The notes below the pieces were generated by a model, which saw only the letters and a list, made by a program, of their open reading frames with translations, searched no databases and had not been told where the DNA came from. Below, one piece after another: positions 8,580-16,925 of a stretch of 18,457 nt of DNA. The position numbers and the translations under genes were made by a program. Source of the DNA: CAYUBI01 sp964443005 (GTDB lineage: Bacteria > Margulisbacteria > Riflemargulisbacteria > GWF2-35-9 > CAYUBI01); assembly GCA_964443005.1 (NCBI GenBank), contig CAYUBI010000047.1:1-18457 (forward strand). Reading direction: 5' to 3'. Positions within the stretch are counted from its first letter, which is position 1. Each line of letters opens with the position of its first letter.

Positions 8580-8585
8580 ATTATA
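8580..8585 (-). promoter_or_regulatory. Likely -10 element of the giant Ig-like gene
   Basis: TATAAT on the minus strand lies 27 bp before the start codon. A weak TTTATC lies 17 nt further upstream as a possible -35. The remaining 8554-8724 divergent region holds a run of ten T and no other clear element; I found no good promoter for the plus-strand gene at 8725. Confidence 0.4.
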
Positions 8586-8724
8586 TGTTCTTTTTGTTGT
8601 AAGATAAACCCAATATTCGATTTTTCAATAAAAATAGGTGATTTTTTTTTAATTTTCTATCGATAACTTGTTAAATAAAGCAAAAAGTATCATCACAACA
8701 GGAAACAATAAGGAGAAATTAATT

Positions 8725-9345
8725 ATGGCATTATCATTTGGCAATCTACTTGAAACAACTCGATCTAATTTTTATAAAGAATACGATAATGGGGGTTATC
8801 TATTTAGCCTTGGATCAAAAGCTGGAGATAAAAAGATTAGTACTGATGAGATTCAGAAAAAATCAAATATGCACCCGGTTGAAGCTTTTGTAAACAAACT
8901 AGAAAACATCCAGGTAAGCCCTTATACAGACCCAAAATTTTCAGTTGCATTAGAGCGAGCACATTTAACCATATATGAAGTCGCCTCAAACGACTATAAT
9001 GACAAACAAACTATTAATATTGGAATAGTGAAAAATCATTTTAATCAATTTATTCATCATAATATGCCATTAGAAGAAAACATTGCAAATCAATTACATG
9101 AAAAACTTGAAAAAATTATCGACTTATATTCACATATTTTTCCAATTACTGGAACTCAGCTGGGTAGCTTAACTGAAATGCTTAGAAAAGATCTGGAAGA
9201 AGATGGATATCCAACAGAAAACAGTATCATTCAGGTTATTGGCGAACAAGACGCTGAAGTTGAAGTACCAATCTATATGTTTTCACTAGCTGATCTCAAG
9301 ATATTAGCAGCAAAATTTCAGGTTAAGCTTGCTTCATTTAATTAA
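8725..9345 (+). CDS. Hypothetical protein, mainly helical, 206 residues
   Basis: I do not recognise this family. Translation begins at the ATG in 8725-8727 because AAGGAG (8710-8715) lies 9 nt before it; the frame stays open upstream to a TTG at 8668 but without a ribosome site. There is no signal peptide or membrane helix, so it is probably cytosolic. Residues 1-45 are polar with a SLGSKAGDKK loop. The middle (about 70-150) is predicted helical by its hydrophobic spacing, including ENIANQLHEKLEKIIDLYSH. The C-terminal third has an acidic EDGYPTENS segment and a strand-like EVEVPIYMF before a last amphipathic helix (LADLKILAAKFQV). No catalytic motif, cysteine or metal-binding cluster is visible. 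The coiled-coil gene follows 99 bp later on the same strand and may be a functional partner. Confidence 0.75.
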   Translation: MALSFGNLLETTRSNFYKEYDNGGYLFSLGSKAGDKKISTDEIQKKSNMHPVEAFVNKLENIQVSPYTDPKFSVALERAHLTIYEVASNDYNDKQTINIGIVKNHFNQFIHHNMPLEENIANQLHEKLEKIIDLYSHIFPITGTQLGSLTEMLRKDLEEDGYPTENSIIQVIGEQDAEVEVPIYMFSLADLKILAAKFQVKLASFN

Positions 9346-9378
9346 AAAAAGGCTATAAAAATTAATTTAAGCTCAGGC

Positions 9379-9434
9379 TAGTTTACTTTTTAAAAAAATC
9401 TTTATATAGTAGTAGTATAGTTTACTCTATATAA
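9379..9434 (+). repeat. Paired 9-bp direct repeats and an 8-bp inverted repeat before the coiled-coil gene
   Basis: TAGTTTACT occurs at 9379-9387 and again at 9418-9426, 39 bp apart. TTATATAG (9402-9409) and CTATATAA (9427-9434) form a perfect 8-bp inverted repeat with a 17-nt loop. The right arm runs into the AAGGA ribosome site (9433-9437). A TATAGT (9416-9421) could act as a -10. This could be an operator or a hairpin hiding the ribosome site; in AT-rich DNA chance is also possible. Confidence 0.35.
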
Positions 9435-9444
9435 GGATTATGGC

Positions 9445-10313
9445 ATGCAACAGTTAATTAAACGTCAATCTATTTTTCAAAATCCCGATATTTCGCTTAT
9501 TACTGATGATTTAAAACTATCTATTACGAAAAACCAACTAACACAACNNNNNNNNNNCTACTTAAAGAAGTAGAACAAGCTAAATCAACACAAAAAAATT
9601 TACAATATGACATTCAATCACTTCAGCAACAAAAACAAGAACTAACGTCTCAAGTTGGAATATTTCGTAAAAAAATTGAACAAGCCAAACAATGGTTATT
9701 AAAAAAAGAAACACTTAATCAAGAAATTAACACACTTCAAAATCTTAAATCAACAACGCTTGAGCATTATCACGAAAATATCATCAAATGCAAAGCAAAA
9801 ATTTCAGATCTAAAAAAACAGTGGCAATCACTCAAAGGATATTACGAAAAACAATATGATCAATTACAAGATAAAGTTAAATCATCACAATCAATTTTAC
9901 ACGCAACCTTGAATGCTAATGAAGCTGATATTGCTGCATTGCAACATCAGCAGGAACAGAAAAAAATAGAAATGGAACGTCAATTTATTACAGCACTGAA
10001 TCAACTAAAAACCCAGTATCAACAGCAAATTCAAATGATACGCGAAGAATATGTTATGACACTTCGCCAAAAACGAAAACTAGTAGATCATGAACAACGC
10101 ATTGTTGATCAACAAATTCAACGTATGAATATACGAATTAAAGAAGAGCATGAGCGAATGTTAGCACAATATCATGAAATGGTTTCTCGAATTCAAAAAA
10201 TGCTATCATTAGAACTATCCCCACAATTTGCCAAACTAGATGAACTCCTTAGCAAAAGCGTTGATTTAGGTTCGCAAAAAAACATTATTCCGCTTAAACA
10301 ACGGGCATCATAA
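9445..10313 (+). CDS. Long coiled-coil protein, gene interrupted by an assembly gap
   Basis: The start is the ATG at 9445, 7 nt after AAGGA; the ATG at 9440 stops after five codons. The first 34 residues (from MQQLIKRQSIFQ) run to the N run at 9548. After the gap a different frame is open to the TAA ending at 10313 and gives about 250 residues. Almost all are heptad-like coiled coil: long stretches of Gln, Lys and Glu with leucine or isoleucine every 3-4 residues, broken by KGYYEKQYDQ, and with few prolines or glycines. The last 40 residues (SLELSPQFAKLDELLSK) may be a capping helix bundle. It has no signal peptide or membrane segment, so it is probably a cytosolic filament or scaffold. With ten N the two halves are out of frame; the gene is intact only if the true gap length is 2 modulo 3. 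It ends 7 bp from the convergent purB stop. Confidence 0.8.
9548..9557. other. Assembly gap (10 N)
   Basis: Ten undetermined bases are almost certainly a scaffold placeholder of unknown true length. Coding continues on both sides in different frames, which shows that the gap, not the organism, breaks the coiled-coil gene. Confidence 0.97.
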
Positions 10314-10320
10314 TTAGCTT

Positions 10321-11616
10321 TTACGTTAAAAATACTTTATTAAATATCGCGTCAATATTCTTAAGATGATATTGTAAATCAAAAACCGAGTGAATTGCCT
10401 CAGGACTTAATTGCTGGGTGACACGCAAATCAGCGCTTAACAACGCCTCGAAAGTTGCTTTCCCCTCTCTGGCAGTCATTGCATTTTCTTGAACAATCAA
10501 ATATGCATTTTCACGTGTTAGCCCAGATTCAACAAGTTTCAGCAAAACCTGTTGTGAAAATGTTATACCTCCTGTACTCCATAAATTTCGCAACATGGTG
10601 TCCGAATGAACAACTAGGCCATTTATAATGTCATTAAATGTTTGTAACATATAATCCAGCAAAGTCATACCATCTGGAAAAATAATCCGTTCTGTAGACG
10701 AATGAGAAATATCCCGTTCATGCCAAAGCGCAATATTTTCCATACTTGTTACAGCATATCCACGAATGACACGTGCTAAACCAGTCAAGCGCTCGCACAT
10801 AATGGGATTCTTTTTATGGGGCATAGCTGACGAACCTTTTTGACCTTTGCCAAAAGCTTCTTCTACTTCAGTAAATTCAGTTTTTTGTAATGCACGAATT
10901 TCAGTTGCAAATTTTTCAATAGAAGCTGCTAAAATAGCCATGGTTGTAACTACTTCAGCATGTCGATCCCGCTGAAGAATCTGCGTTGAAATATTTGCAG
11001 ATGTTAAGCCTAATTTTTGGCATACTGCGATTTCAATTCGTGGATCAATATTGGCATAAGTACCCACTGCACCTGATATTTTCCCAACAGCAATAGTCTG
11101 ACGTGCTTGATTTAATCGTCGCAATGATCGCCCCAGCTCATCATACCACAACGCTAATTTGAGACCAAAAGTCATAGGCTCTGCATGCACGCCATGAGTC
11201 CTGCCGATCATAATAGTGTTTTTAAATTCTATAGCTCGTCGTTTTAAAGTTTTTCGCAATATCTCAACATCTTGAATCAAAATATCCATAGATTCAGTAA
11301 CTAATAATGAAAATGCTGTATCTACAACATCTGATGAAGTTAACCCCAAATGAATAAAACGTGATTCTTCTCCAACATTTTCCGCAACATTAGTTAAAAA
11401 TGCAATGACATCATGATTCGTTGTTTTCTCAATTTCATCAATTCGATCAACGGAAAATTTAGCTTTGGTTTTGATTATTTTAACAGCTTCTGCAGGAATG
11501 GTCCCCAATTCTGCATGCGCTTCACAAGCAGCAATCTCAACATCCAGCCATTTTTGAAATTTGTTGGTAGGCTCCCATACCTTGGCCATAGAGGGTTTGC
11601 TGTAACGGCGGATCAT
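10321..11616 (-). CDS. purB: Adenylosuccinate lyase
   Basis: This 431-residue enzyme performs two steps of purine synthesis: SAICAR to AICAR plus fumarate, and adenylosuccinate to AMP plus fumarate, in the cytosol as a homotetramer. It belongs to the fumarase/aspartase superfamily and shows all three conserved regions: TSSDVVDTA (93-101), GRTHGVHAEP (138-147, catalytic acid His141) and the flexible signature loop GSSAMPHKKNP (261-271, catalytic Ser). TNHDV (66-70) holds the second active-site histidine. The length is normal for bacterial PurB of the short type. The start has an AGGAG site just upstream. It is convergent with the coiled-coil gene and divergent from malQ; no other pur gene is in view. 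Confidence 0.97.
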   Translation of the reverse strand: MIRRYSKPSMAKVWEPTNKFQKWLDVEIAACEAHAELGTIPAEAVKIIKTKAKFSVDRIDEIEKTTNHDVIAFLTNVAENVGEESRFIHLGLTSSDVVDTAFSLLVTESMDILIQDVEILRKTLKRRAIEFKNTIMIGRTHGVHAEPMTFGLKLALWYDELGRSLRRLNQARQTIAVGKISGAVGTYANIDPRIEIAVCQKLGLTSANISTQILQRDRHAEVVTTMAILAASIEKFATEIRALQKTEFTEVEEAFGKGQKGSSAMPHKKNPIMCERLTGLARVIRGYAVTSMENIALWHERDISHSSTERIIFPDGMTLLDYMLQTFNDIINGLVVHSDTMLRNLWSTGGITFSQQVLLKLVESGLTRENAYLIVQENAMTAREGKATFEALLSADLRVTQQLSPEAIHSVFDLQYHLKNIDAIFNKVFLT

Positions 11617-11645
11617 ACGTTGCTCCTGATTATAAATTTTATGAT

Positions 11646-11654
11646 ATCATAACA
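11646..11654 (-). promoter_or_regulatory. Extended -10 promoter of purB
   Basis: On the minus strand TGTTATGAT is a TG-n-TATGAT extended -10 about 30 bp before the purB ATG, leaving a short leader that carries the ribosome site. It overlaps the perfect palindrome ATGATATCAT (11641-11650), a possible operator. A consensus TTGACA on the same strand lies further up (11698-11703) but has no good -10 at 17 nt. No purine riboswitch fits in this short leader. Confidence 0.4.
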
Positions 11655-11696
11655 TATAGCCAAATAAATTTCACTTAACTTTCAGATCATTTCCCT

Positions 11697-11725
11697 TTGT
11701 CAACACTCTTCCTCTGTGATATATT
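11697..11725 (+). promoter_or_regulatory. Sigma70-type promoter of malQ, implying a leaderless mRNA
   Basis: TTGTCA (11697-11702) and TATATT (11720-11725) are spaced by exactly 17 nt. The malQ ATG at 11733 begins 7 nt after the -10, where transcription itself is expected to start. No Shine-Dalgarno sequence precedes the ATG. The -35 also reads as TTGACA on the minus strand. Confidence 0.6.
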
Positions 11726-11732
11726 CTAAGAC

Positions 11733-13832
11733 ATGGAGAACTCTCTAAATCAAGAGAAAGCACGGGTTAAGGGGATTGGCCGCGAAGCAGGTGTCGCGGT
11801 AGCCATCTCTGCATTACGTTCCGCATCTAGTTGCGGTATTGGTGATTATTTAGATTTAATTTCTTTAATTGATTGGTGCCATGCATGCGGTTTACGAATC
11901 ATTCAAATGCTGCCCAACAATGACAGTGGTTCCCATTTTGAACCGTACAATGCTATTTCCGCATTTGCACTAAACCCCATGTATATTGCACTTCATCATT
12001 TTGATGAAGTAGGGCTAACAGTTCCCATAGAAATCCAACAGGAAATCTACGCAATTCGTAGTATTGTAGAATCTAGGCAACGCTTTTCATTTGAAGAAAT
12101 TGTTGTTACTAAACAAAAAATTCTTCACAAGATTTTTGAAGCTAATCATAGCTTGTTAAATTCCTTGCCAAGTTTTCAGCAATTTTGCGAACACAATCAG
12201 TCGTGGCTAGAATCCTACGCTGTTTTTGTGTTTCTATCTGAAGAATATTTATGTCATTGGACTCAATGGCCAGATCACAGCACTTACAATAGTGCAGATG
12301 TCAATCAAGTTATTATTGAGAATAAAGTTGAAATTCAATTTATAGAATTCTTGCAATGGCTAGCAGATTGCCAATTTAAACTAGCAAAACATTATGCACA
12401 ATCAAAGAATATTTTCTTTAAAGGTGATATTCCTATTATGGTTAATACGAATAGTGCTGATGTGTGGGCTTGTCCTCAATTATTTCGCACTGACGTGGTA
12501 GGTGGAGCACCCGGTGATATGTTTGCAAAAAATGGCCAAAATTGGGGACTCGCTGTATTTGATTGGGATCACCATTTTGATGCTGTTTTAGTATTTTGGA
12601 AACAACGTTTGGCTCATGCAGAGCACTATTATGATTTGTTTCGAGTCGATCATGTTTTGGCTTTTTTTCGATTATGGGTTATTCCTAATCAAGAAGTTAC
12701 AGCGCTTTTAGGCTATTTTGATGTTCAACCCTTTGTTACCTTAGAGGAACTACACAATTTGGATATTGATCGGTTAATTTATGCAGGTGCAGACGAAGGA
12801 TTAATGCAATGGTTGTGGGGAAATGAACTCGACAATGCAAAAACTACGTATTTTGATTATTCCAATGGACGCTATATATTAAAACCACACTTGCAAAACG
12901 GAAAATCAATTATTGATTTTTTTGGTATTTCGATTATGGATTTTTATCAGTATAATGAAGAACAACTGGGTACTGCGCTAATAGAAGCCGAAGCTCATCA
13001 CGAATCAGATATAGCCAATCGAATTCGACGGATTCAAGTCATATATAAGTTACTTCTGGTACTTTATAATCGTGTTTTTATTGCAGTTGATGCTAACCAT
13101 TTTGCCTTTACAGATCATTTTGATACTAAAAATACATATCAAACCTTAGCAGAAGACATTAAGCATCAATTATCTTCGCTTTTTAAGACAAAAGAAGCTC
13201 TTTTCGAATCAATGTGGCTAAATCGCGCGAAAAAACTGCTAACACTAATTGGAGAATCCACGCATATGGTAATTTGTGCTGAGGATCTTGGCGTAGTTCC
13301 CAATTGCGTGCGCCCCTTACTCAAACAACTTGGGATTTATTCATTTAAAGTTATTTTTTGGGAACAAAATTATCATGAAGCTTCTCAGCTTTGTCAGGAA
13401 CCCCACTATTTCGCCTTAGATCAGTACGAACCTTTGTCGTTAATGACAACCTCAGTCCATGATTCAGATACATTTTTAGGTTGGTGGGAAACACAATCCA
13501 GTGATCGACAAAAATTATTCACAGCAATTGGTTTTGATGGAGACGCACCTGCACAATTAACTTCGGAATGGTACAACAATATTCTGGAACGGTTATTATC
13601 TGTTTCATCTCAGCTGGTAACACTGCCGATTGTTGACCTTCTTGCATTATATCCCCACTATATTCTTTCAAATACATGGGATAACCGAATCAATATTCCA
13701 GGAACACTAACTGCATTTAATTGGACATGGCGCATGAAAATAAATATTGAAACACTTCAAGCTAATCTTAAGTTGGTTCAACAAATTAATGCAATGGTAA
13801 TGAGCACCGGACGGGCTTGTGTACAGCATTAA
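11733..13832 (+). CDS. malQ: 4-alpha-glucanotransferase (amylomaltase, GH77), long DPE2-like form
   Basis: This 699-residue cytosolic enzyme moves alpha-1,4-glucan segments between malto-oligosaccharides, in glycogen or maltose metabolism. GH77 features in order: SCGIGDYLDL (33-42), QMLPNNDSG with PYNAISAFALNP (58-82), the nucleophile Asp306 in LFRVDHV, the acid/base Glu517 in ICAEDLGVVP, the third carboxylate Asp577 in SVHDSDT, and NRINIPGT (651-658). Nucleophile and acid/base are 211 residues apart, against about 47 in Thermus-type amylomaltase, so about 165 extra residues (roughly 345-505) are inserted, as in plant DPE2 and some bacterial relatives. No N-terminal starch-binding CBM20 domains are present. 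There is no ribosome site or other in-frame start nearby, so ATG 11733 is taken as a leaderless start. The next gene begins 6 nt after the stop. Confidence 0.95.
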   Translation: MENSLNQEKARVKGIGREAGVAVAISALRSASSCGIGDYLDLISLIDWCHACGLRIIQMLPNNDSGSHFEPYNAISAFALNPMYIALHHFDEVGLTVPIEIQQEIYAIRSIVESRQRFSFEEIVVTKQKILHKIFEANHSLLNSLPSFQQFCEHNQSWLESYAVFVFLSEEYLCHWTQWPDHSTYNSADVNQVIIENKVEIQFIEFLQWLADCQFKLAKHYAQSKNIFFKGDIPIMVNTNSADVWACPQLFRTDVVGGAPGDMFAKNGQNWGLAVFDWDHHFDAVLVFWKQRLAHAEHYYDLFRVDHVLAFFRLWVIPNQEVTALLGYFDVQPFVTLEELHNLDIDRLIYAGADEGLMQWLWGNELDNAKTTYFDYSNGRYILKPHLQNGKSIIDFFGISIMDFYQYNEEQLGTALIEAEAHHESDIANRIRRIQVIYKLLLVLYNRVFIAVDANHFAFTDHFDTKNTYQTLAEDIKHQLSSLFKTKEALFESMWLNRAKKLLTLIGESTHMVICAEDLGVVPNCVRPLLKQLGIYSFKVIFWEQNYHEASQLCQEPHYFALDQYEPLSLMTTSVHDSDTFLGWWETQSSDRQKLFTAIGFDGDAPAQLTSEWYNNILERLLSVSSQLVTLPIVDLLALYPHYILSNTWDNRINIPGTLTAFNWTWRMKINIETLQANLKLVQQINAMVMSTGRACVQH

Positions 13833-13838
13833 TTATTC

Positions 13839-16800
13839 ATGAAAAAGGTCGTATGGGCATGGTTATGCCTTTGTATAGGGCTAATAAGTTTTGGCAATGT
13901 CACACTTAATACTACCAGCACTTATTTTTCAGCAGTAAAAGTTGTTGCGCCCCAAGATTCTAGCGATGTTCCTGTATATTATTTTTTAATTAAAAGTGAT
14001 GCACCCTCAACAAATGCAGATACATTTTTATCAATTACATTTTCAACTGCAGCAGGTACTGTTGGTTTTGGGTCTGGAATTACTGCAGTTCACTTGTACT
14101 TAGACCTGAATAATGATGGGAGCTTATCAGATATCGAAAAACAAAATTATCAAAAAGCATATTTGGGGTTTAGCACACCTACTAATATTGCAATTTTATC
14201 CTTAACTGGAGAATATGTTTCAACAGATACCAGTCGTAATTATTTTTTAACAATAGATTTAGCAGATTCAGCGCAATATGGCCCCAATAAAATCAATATG
14301 AATGTCACTGGACTAACAATTGCGAGCGGTACAACTGCTATTGATTCAGCTGCTATAACTTCACAAAATTTATCGATTTCAGCCTTGTTATTAACAGATG
14401 CAGCAAGTACATTAAATTATGTTTTTCCAGGTGATAGTACCAAATTAGTGATGAGTTTTTCATTACTTGCAAAAGGAGAAACTATTCTCAATAATCCATT
14501 TACAATTGAGCTAACTAATTCTGGGAAAAATTTTGATGCAAGCTATGCAACAGATGGAATTATTAATGCATCCATTTGGCTAGATAATGGATCGATTAAA
14601 CAACAAATTGACACAGATGATACCTTAATTACCAGTGCATCAATTACAACAACGTCAATGCTTAGTTTTATCAATGTGAATATTGATCTTGCAGTTAATA
14701 TTACAAGCGATTTTTTACTGTCCGTAGATATTGGTGGAAACAGCATTGTTGGTATTACGCAAAGTGTAAAATTCAGTCGAGTACAAAGTATTGGGGATGC
14801 ATCTCAATCAATTATAAAAGTAACTGCTTTTTCAGGATTAACTAAATCATTAAGCATTGCTGGACTCCGTTTGGAAAGCCTTTCCAGCATCATCCCTACT
14901 GCAAATTTTTCAGGAAACATGATGATTCCAATGCAATATTTACGATTAACCTCTCAGTTTTTATCATCTTCAATCAATGTTCTTGTTATTAATAATGAAG
15001 GTACGTTGAGCTTTCAACAACTCAATGATACGAATGTAGTCACTGATGTATATATTTATCAAGATACTTACGCAAATGATTATTGGGATAAATATGATAC
15101 ACTCGTTGGATACTTGCAAGTTAACAATACGGTTAATCAAGTTCATCCGCCAACTCAAATTAGTATTACTTTAAATAATGTGCTAATTCCTACGTACAAC
15201 TCTTTTGTAGATGAGCGGGATTTTTTTATTGTATATAAACTACATTTTGCAGCTGAGCCCAGAAAAACTGCTGAATCAAAGCTTTACAACTTATCCTACA
15301 AAGATCGACAATTATTTGGCGTTCATGAAATGACGCACTATTTTTCATTGCTACCCACAGCTAGTTTTTCTACATCATTAGTTGATATTGCCATCCATAG
15401 TGTAACAGAGCTTGTTCCATCCTATTGTTATCAAGGGGAACAAAAAGTTCCGTTGCTAAAAATTTCATTGCATGATTATACTTCTTACAATGACATTAAA
15501 ATGAGTATCAAAAATACCATTGGCTCTTTTTATGGAACAGATAATGGGATTAAGCGCGTATGGTTAGTCAATGATGTTAATGCTGATAATATTTATACTG
15601 CAGCAGATGAAATAATGGCTGTGACACGTTCGTTTCAAGATGCCACAATTGCTGAATTAACAACAATTGCATTAGTAAAAAATCATGATTATAATTTACT
15701 TGTTTTAGCTGATGTTGGAATGGGATATCCAGTACAAAATCCAAATAATAATTTATGGGCTCAATTATTAACGATTTCCTCAAATACAACGTCGATTGTC
15801 AGTGGCATTTTTCCTCAACCCTCATTAGCTGCTATGACTTATGTGACTACCAATAAGTTTTCGATAATCTCAGTAACTGCTGATACGGCTATTTATGCTA
15901 CTCAAAATACACCCTTTGAAATTAATGTTCGCATTAGTAATAAATTTGCTCAATCTATTACAATTACGGATATATGGCCTCAATTTTATAAGGAAACACT
16001 CGGAGGCCTGAATTTATCCTATCAATACCGTATGACACCTCTCTCTTTTTCAACTCCATTTATAGTTCCGCCTCTTGCGACTACAGATGTCAAGTTTTCT
16101 GTTATTGGAATTGGTACTCAGACCCAAACTAAACTTATTGCAGGTGCTGTGATTCACTTTTCCTCGTCAACAGGCAATCATCACATGATTGTAGATCGAT
16201 ATTTCAATGATCCCAATTGGATTAATGCCGGAACAAATCAAGCCATTAATGTGACAGTTGTTCCTTCGTCAGCAGCATATATCGAATATCCAGACTATAT
16301 TAATTCTGTTGACTATGGTTTTGGAGGCGTTACCGCATCATTTCGTAATCGTGAAGTAATCCCCAAATATGCAGAGCTTAATATTCACCTTAAAAATTTC
16401 GGTTTGGGTATTGACTATAATCGTTCGTCAATTTATTTAAACAACACACTCTTGCAACGCTATGTTAGCGATAACTGGCTACAAATTGATGAGATTAATG
16501 GCATCATTACTATCCAACGATTGCAGAATTTAAATGGAGATATTAAATTAATGCTTGCAGATCAAGCTGGTAATTTCTATGATGAATCCCATGTGTATTT
16601 TTTAACTAATGAAGCTTTTAGCATCAATGATTTCCTTGTTTATCCTTCGCTTGCACGCCATGAAGATATTCCGATTACACTTCAGACTATTGGTTTTACT
16701 CTGTCACAACCTGGATATGTCAAGTTATTTCTGATTGATGCTAAAAGTAGGGTCATTTGGAGTACTGAACAAAACTTTGTAGACATGGGATATAAAACTA

Positions 16801-16925
16801 TAATATTTAATGGACGACTCGACAATGGAGAATTAATTAATCGTGGATATTATATATTGCGTTTAGTTGCAACGAATTCCTTAAATCAAAAAATTATTAA
16901 GCGAACGAAGTTTAGCTTATGGTAA
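13839..16925 (+). CDS. Large secreted multi-module protein with calcium-loop repeats and a C-terminal FlgD-like Ig domain
   Basis: This 1028-residue protein starts with a signal peptide (KK, hydrophobic to about 18, cleavage near 20-25). Residues about 26-660 are four diverged modules of about 160 residues. Each has a hydrophobic strand followed by an EF-hand or dockerin-like loop: D-x-N-x-DG with Glu at position 12 (89-100), degenerate copies at 249-260 and 409-420, and D-x-N-x-D with Asp at position 12 (579-590). Residues 665-810 resemble a CARDB-type Ig domain. Residues 811-925 form another Ig-like unit with DQAGN. Residues 926-1028 have the FlgD-Ig (PF13860) pattern: VYPS, YVKLFLIDAKSRVIW, a FNGRLDNGE turn and GYYILRL. 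The product is therefore probably extracellular or surface-attached, with no visible catalytic motif. It follows malQ by 6 nt without a ribosome site, and its end overlaps the barrel gene, suggesting a coupled operon. The function is unknown. Confidence 0.85.
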   Translation: MKKVVWAWLCLCIGLISFGNVTLNTTSTYFSAVKVVAPQDSSDVPVYYFLIKSDAPSTNADTFLSITFSTAAGTVGFGSGITAVHLYLDLNNDGSLSDIEKQNYQKAYLGFSTPTNIAILSLTGEYVSTDTSRNYFLTIDLADSAQYGPNKINMNVTGLTIASGTTAIDSAAITSQNLSISALLLTDAASTLNYVFPGDSTKLVMSFSLLAKGETILNNPFTIELTNSGKNFDASYATDGIINASIWLDNGSIKQQIDTDDTLITSASITTTSMLSFINVNIDLAVNITSDFLLSVDIGGNSIVGITQSVKFSRVQSIGDASQSIIKVTAFSGLTKSLSIAGLRLESLSSIIPTANFSGNMMIPMQYLRLTSQFLSSSINVLVINNEGTLSFQQLNDTNVVTDVYIYQDTYANDYWDKYDTLVGYLQVNNTVNQVHPPTQISITLNNVLIPTYNSFVDERDFFIVYKLHFAAEPRKTAESKLYNLSYKDRQLFGVHEMTHYFSLLPTASFSTSLVDIAIHSVTELVPSYCYQGEQKVPLLKISLHDYTSYNDIKMSIKNTIGSFYGTDNGIKRVWLVNDVNADNIYTAADEIMAVTRSFQDATIAELTTIALVKNHDYNLLVLADVGMGYPVQNPNNNLWAQLLTISSNTTSIVSGIFPQPSLAAMTYVTTNKFSIISVTADTAIYATQNTPFEINVRISNKFAQSITITDIWPQFYKETLGGLNLSYQYRMTPLSFSTPFIVPPLATTDVKFSVIGIGTQTQTKLIAGAVIHFSSSTGNHHMIVDRYFNDPNWINAGTNQAINVTVVPSSAAYIEYPDYINSVDYGFGGVTASFRNREVIPKYAELNIHLKNFGLGIDYNRSSIYLNNTLLQRYVSDNWLQIDEINGIITIQRLQNLNGDIKLMLADQAGNFYDESHVYFLTNEAFSINDFLVYPSLARHEDIPITLQTIGFTLSQPGYVKLFLIDAKSRVIWSTEQNFVDMGYKTIIFNGRLDNGELINRGYYILRLVATNSLNQKIIKRTKFSLW

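Noticed and set aside
8668..8724. Upstream TTG start adding 19 residues to the 206-residue hypothetical protein
   Set aside because: There is no ribosome site before the TTG, whereas the ATG at 8725 has AAGGAG at ideal spacing, and that site lies inside the extra segment.
9440..9457. ATG at 9440 as the start of the coiled-coil gene
   Set aside because: The frame stops after five codons and the ATG lies only 2 nt from the ribosome site; the ATG at 9445 reads on.
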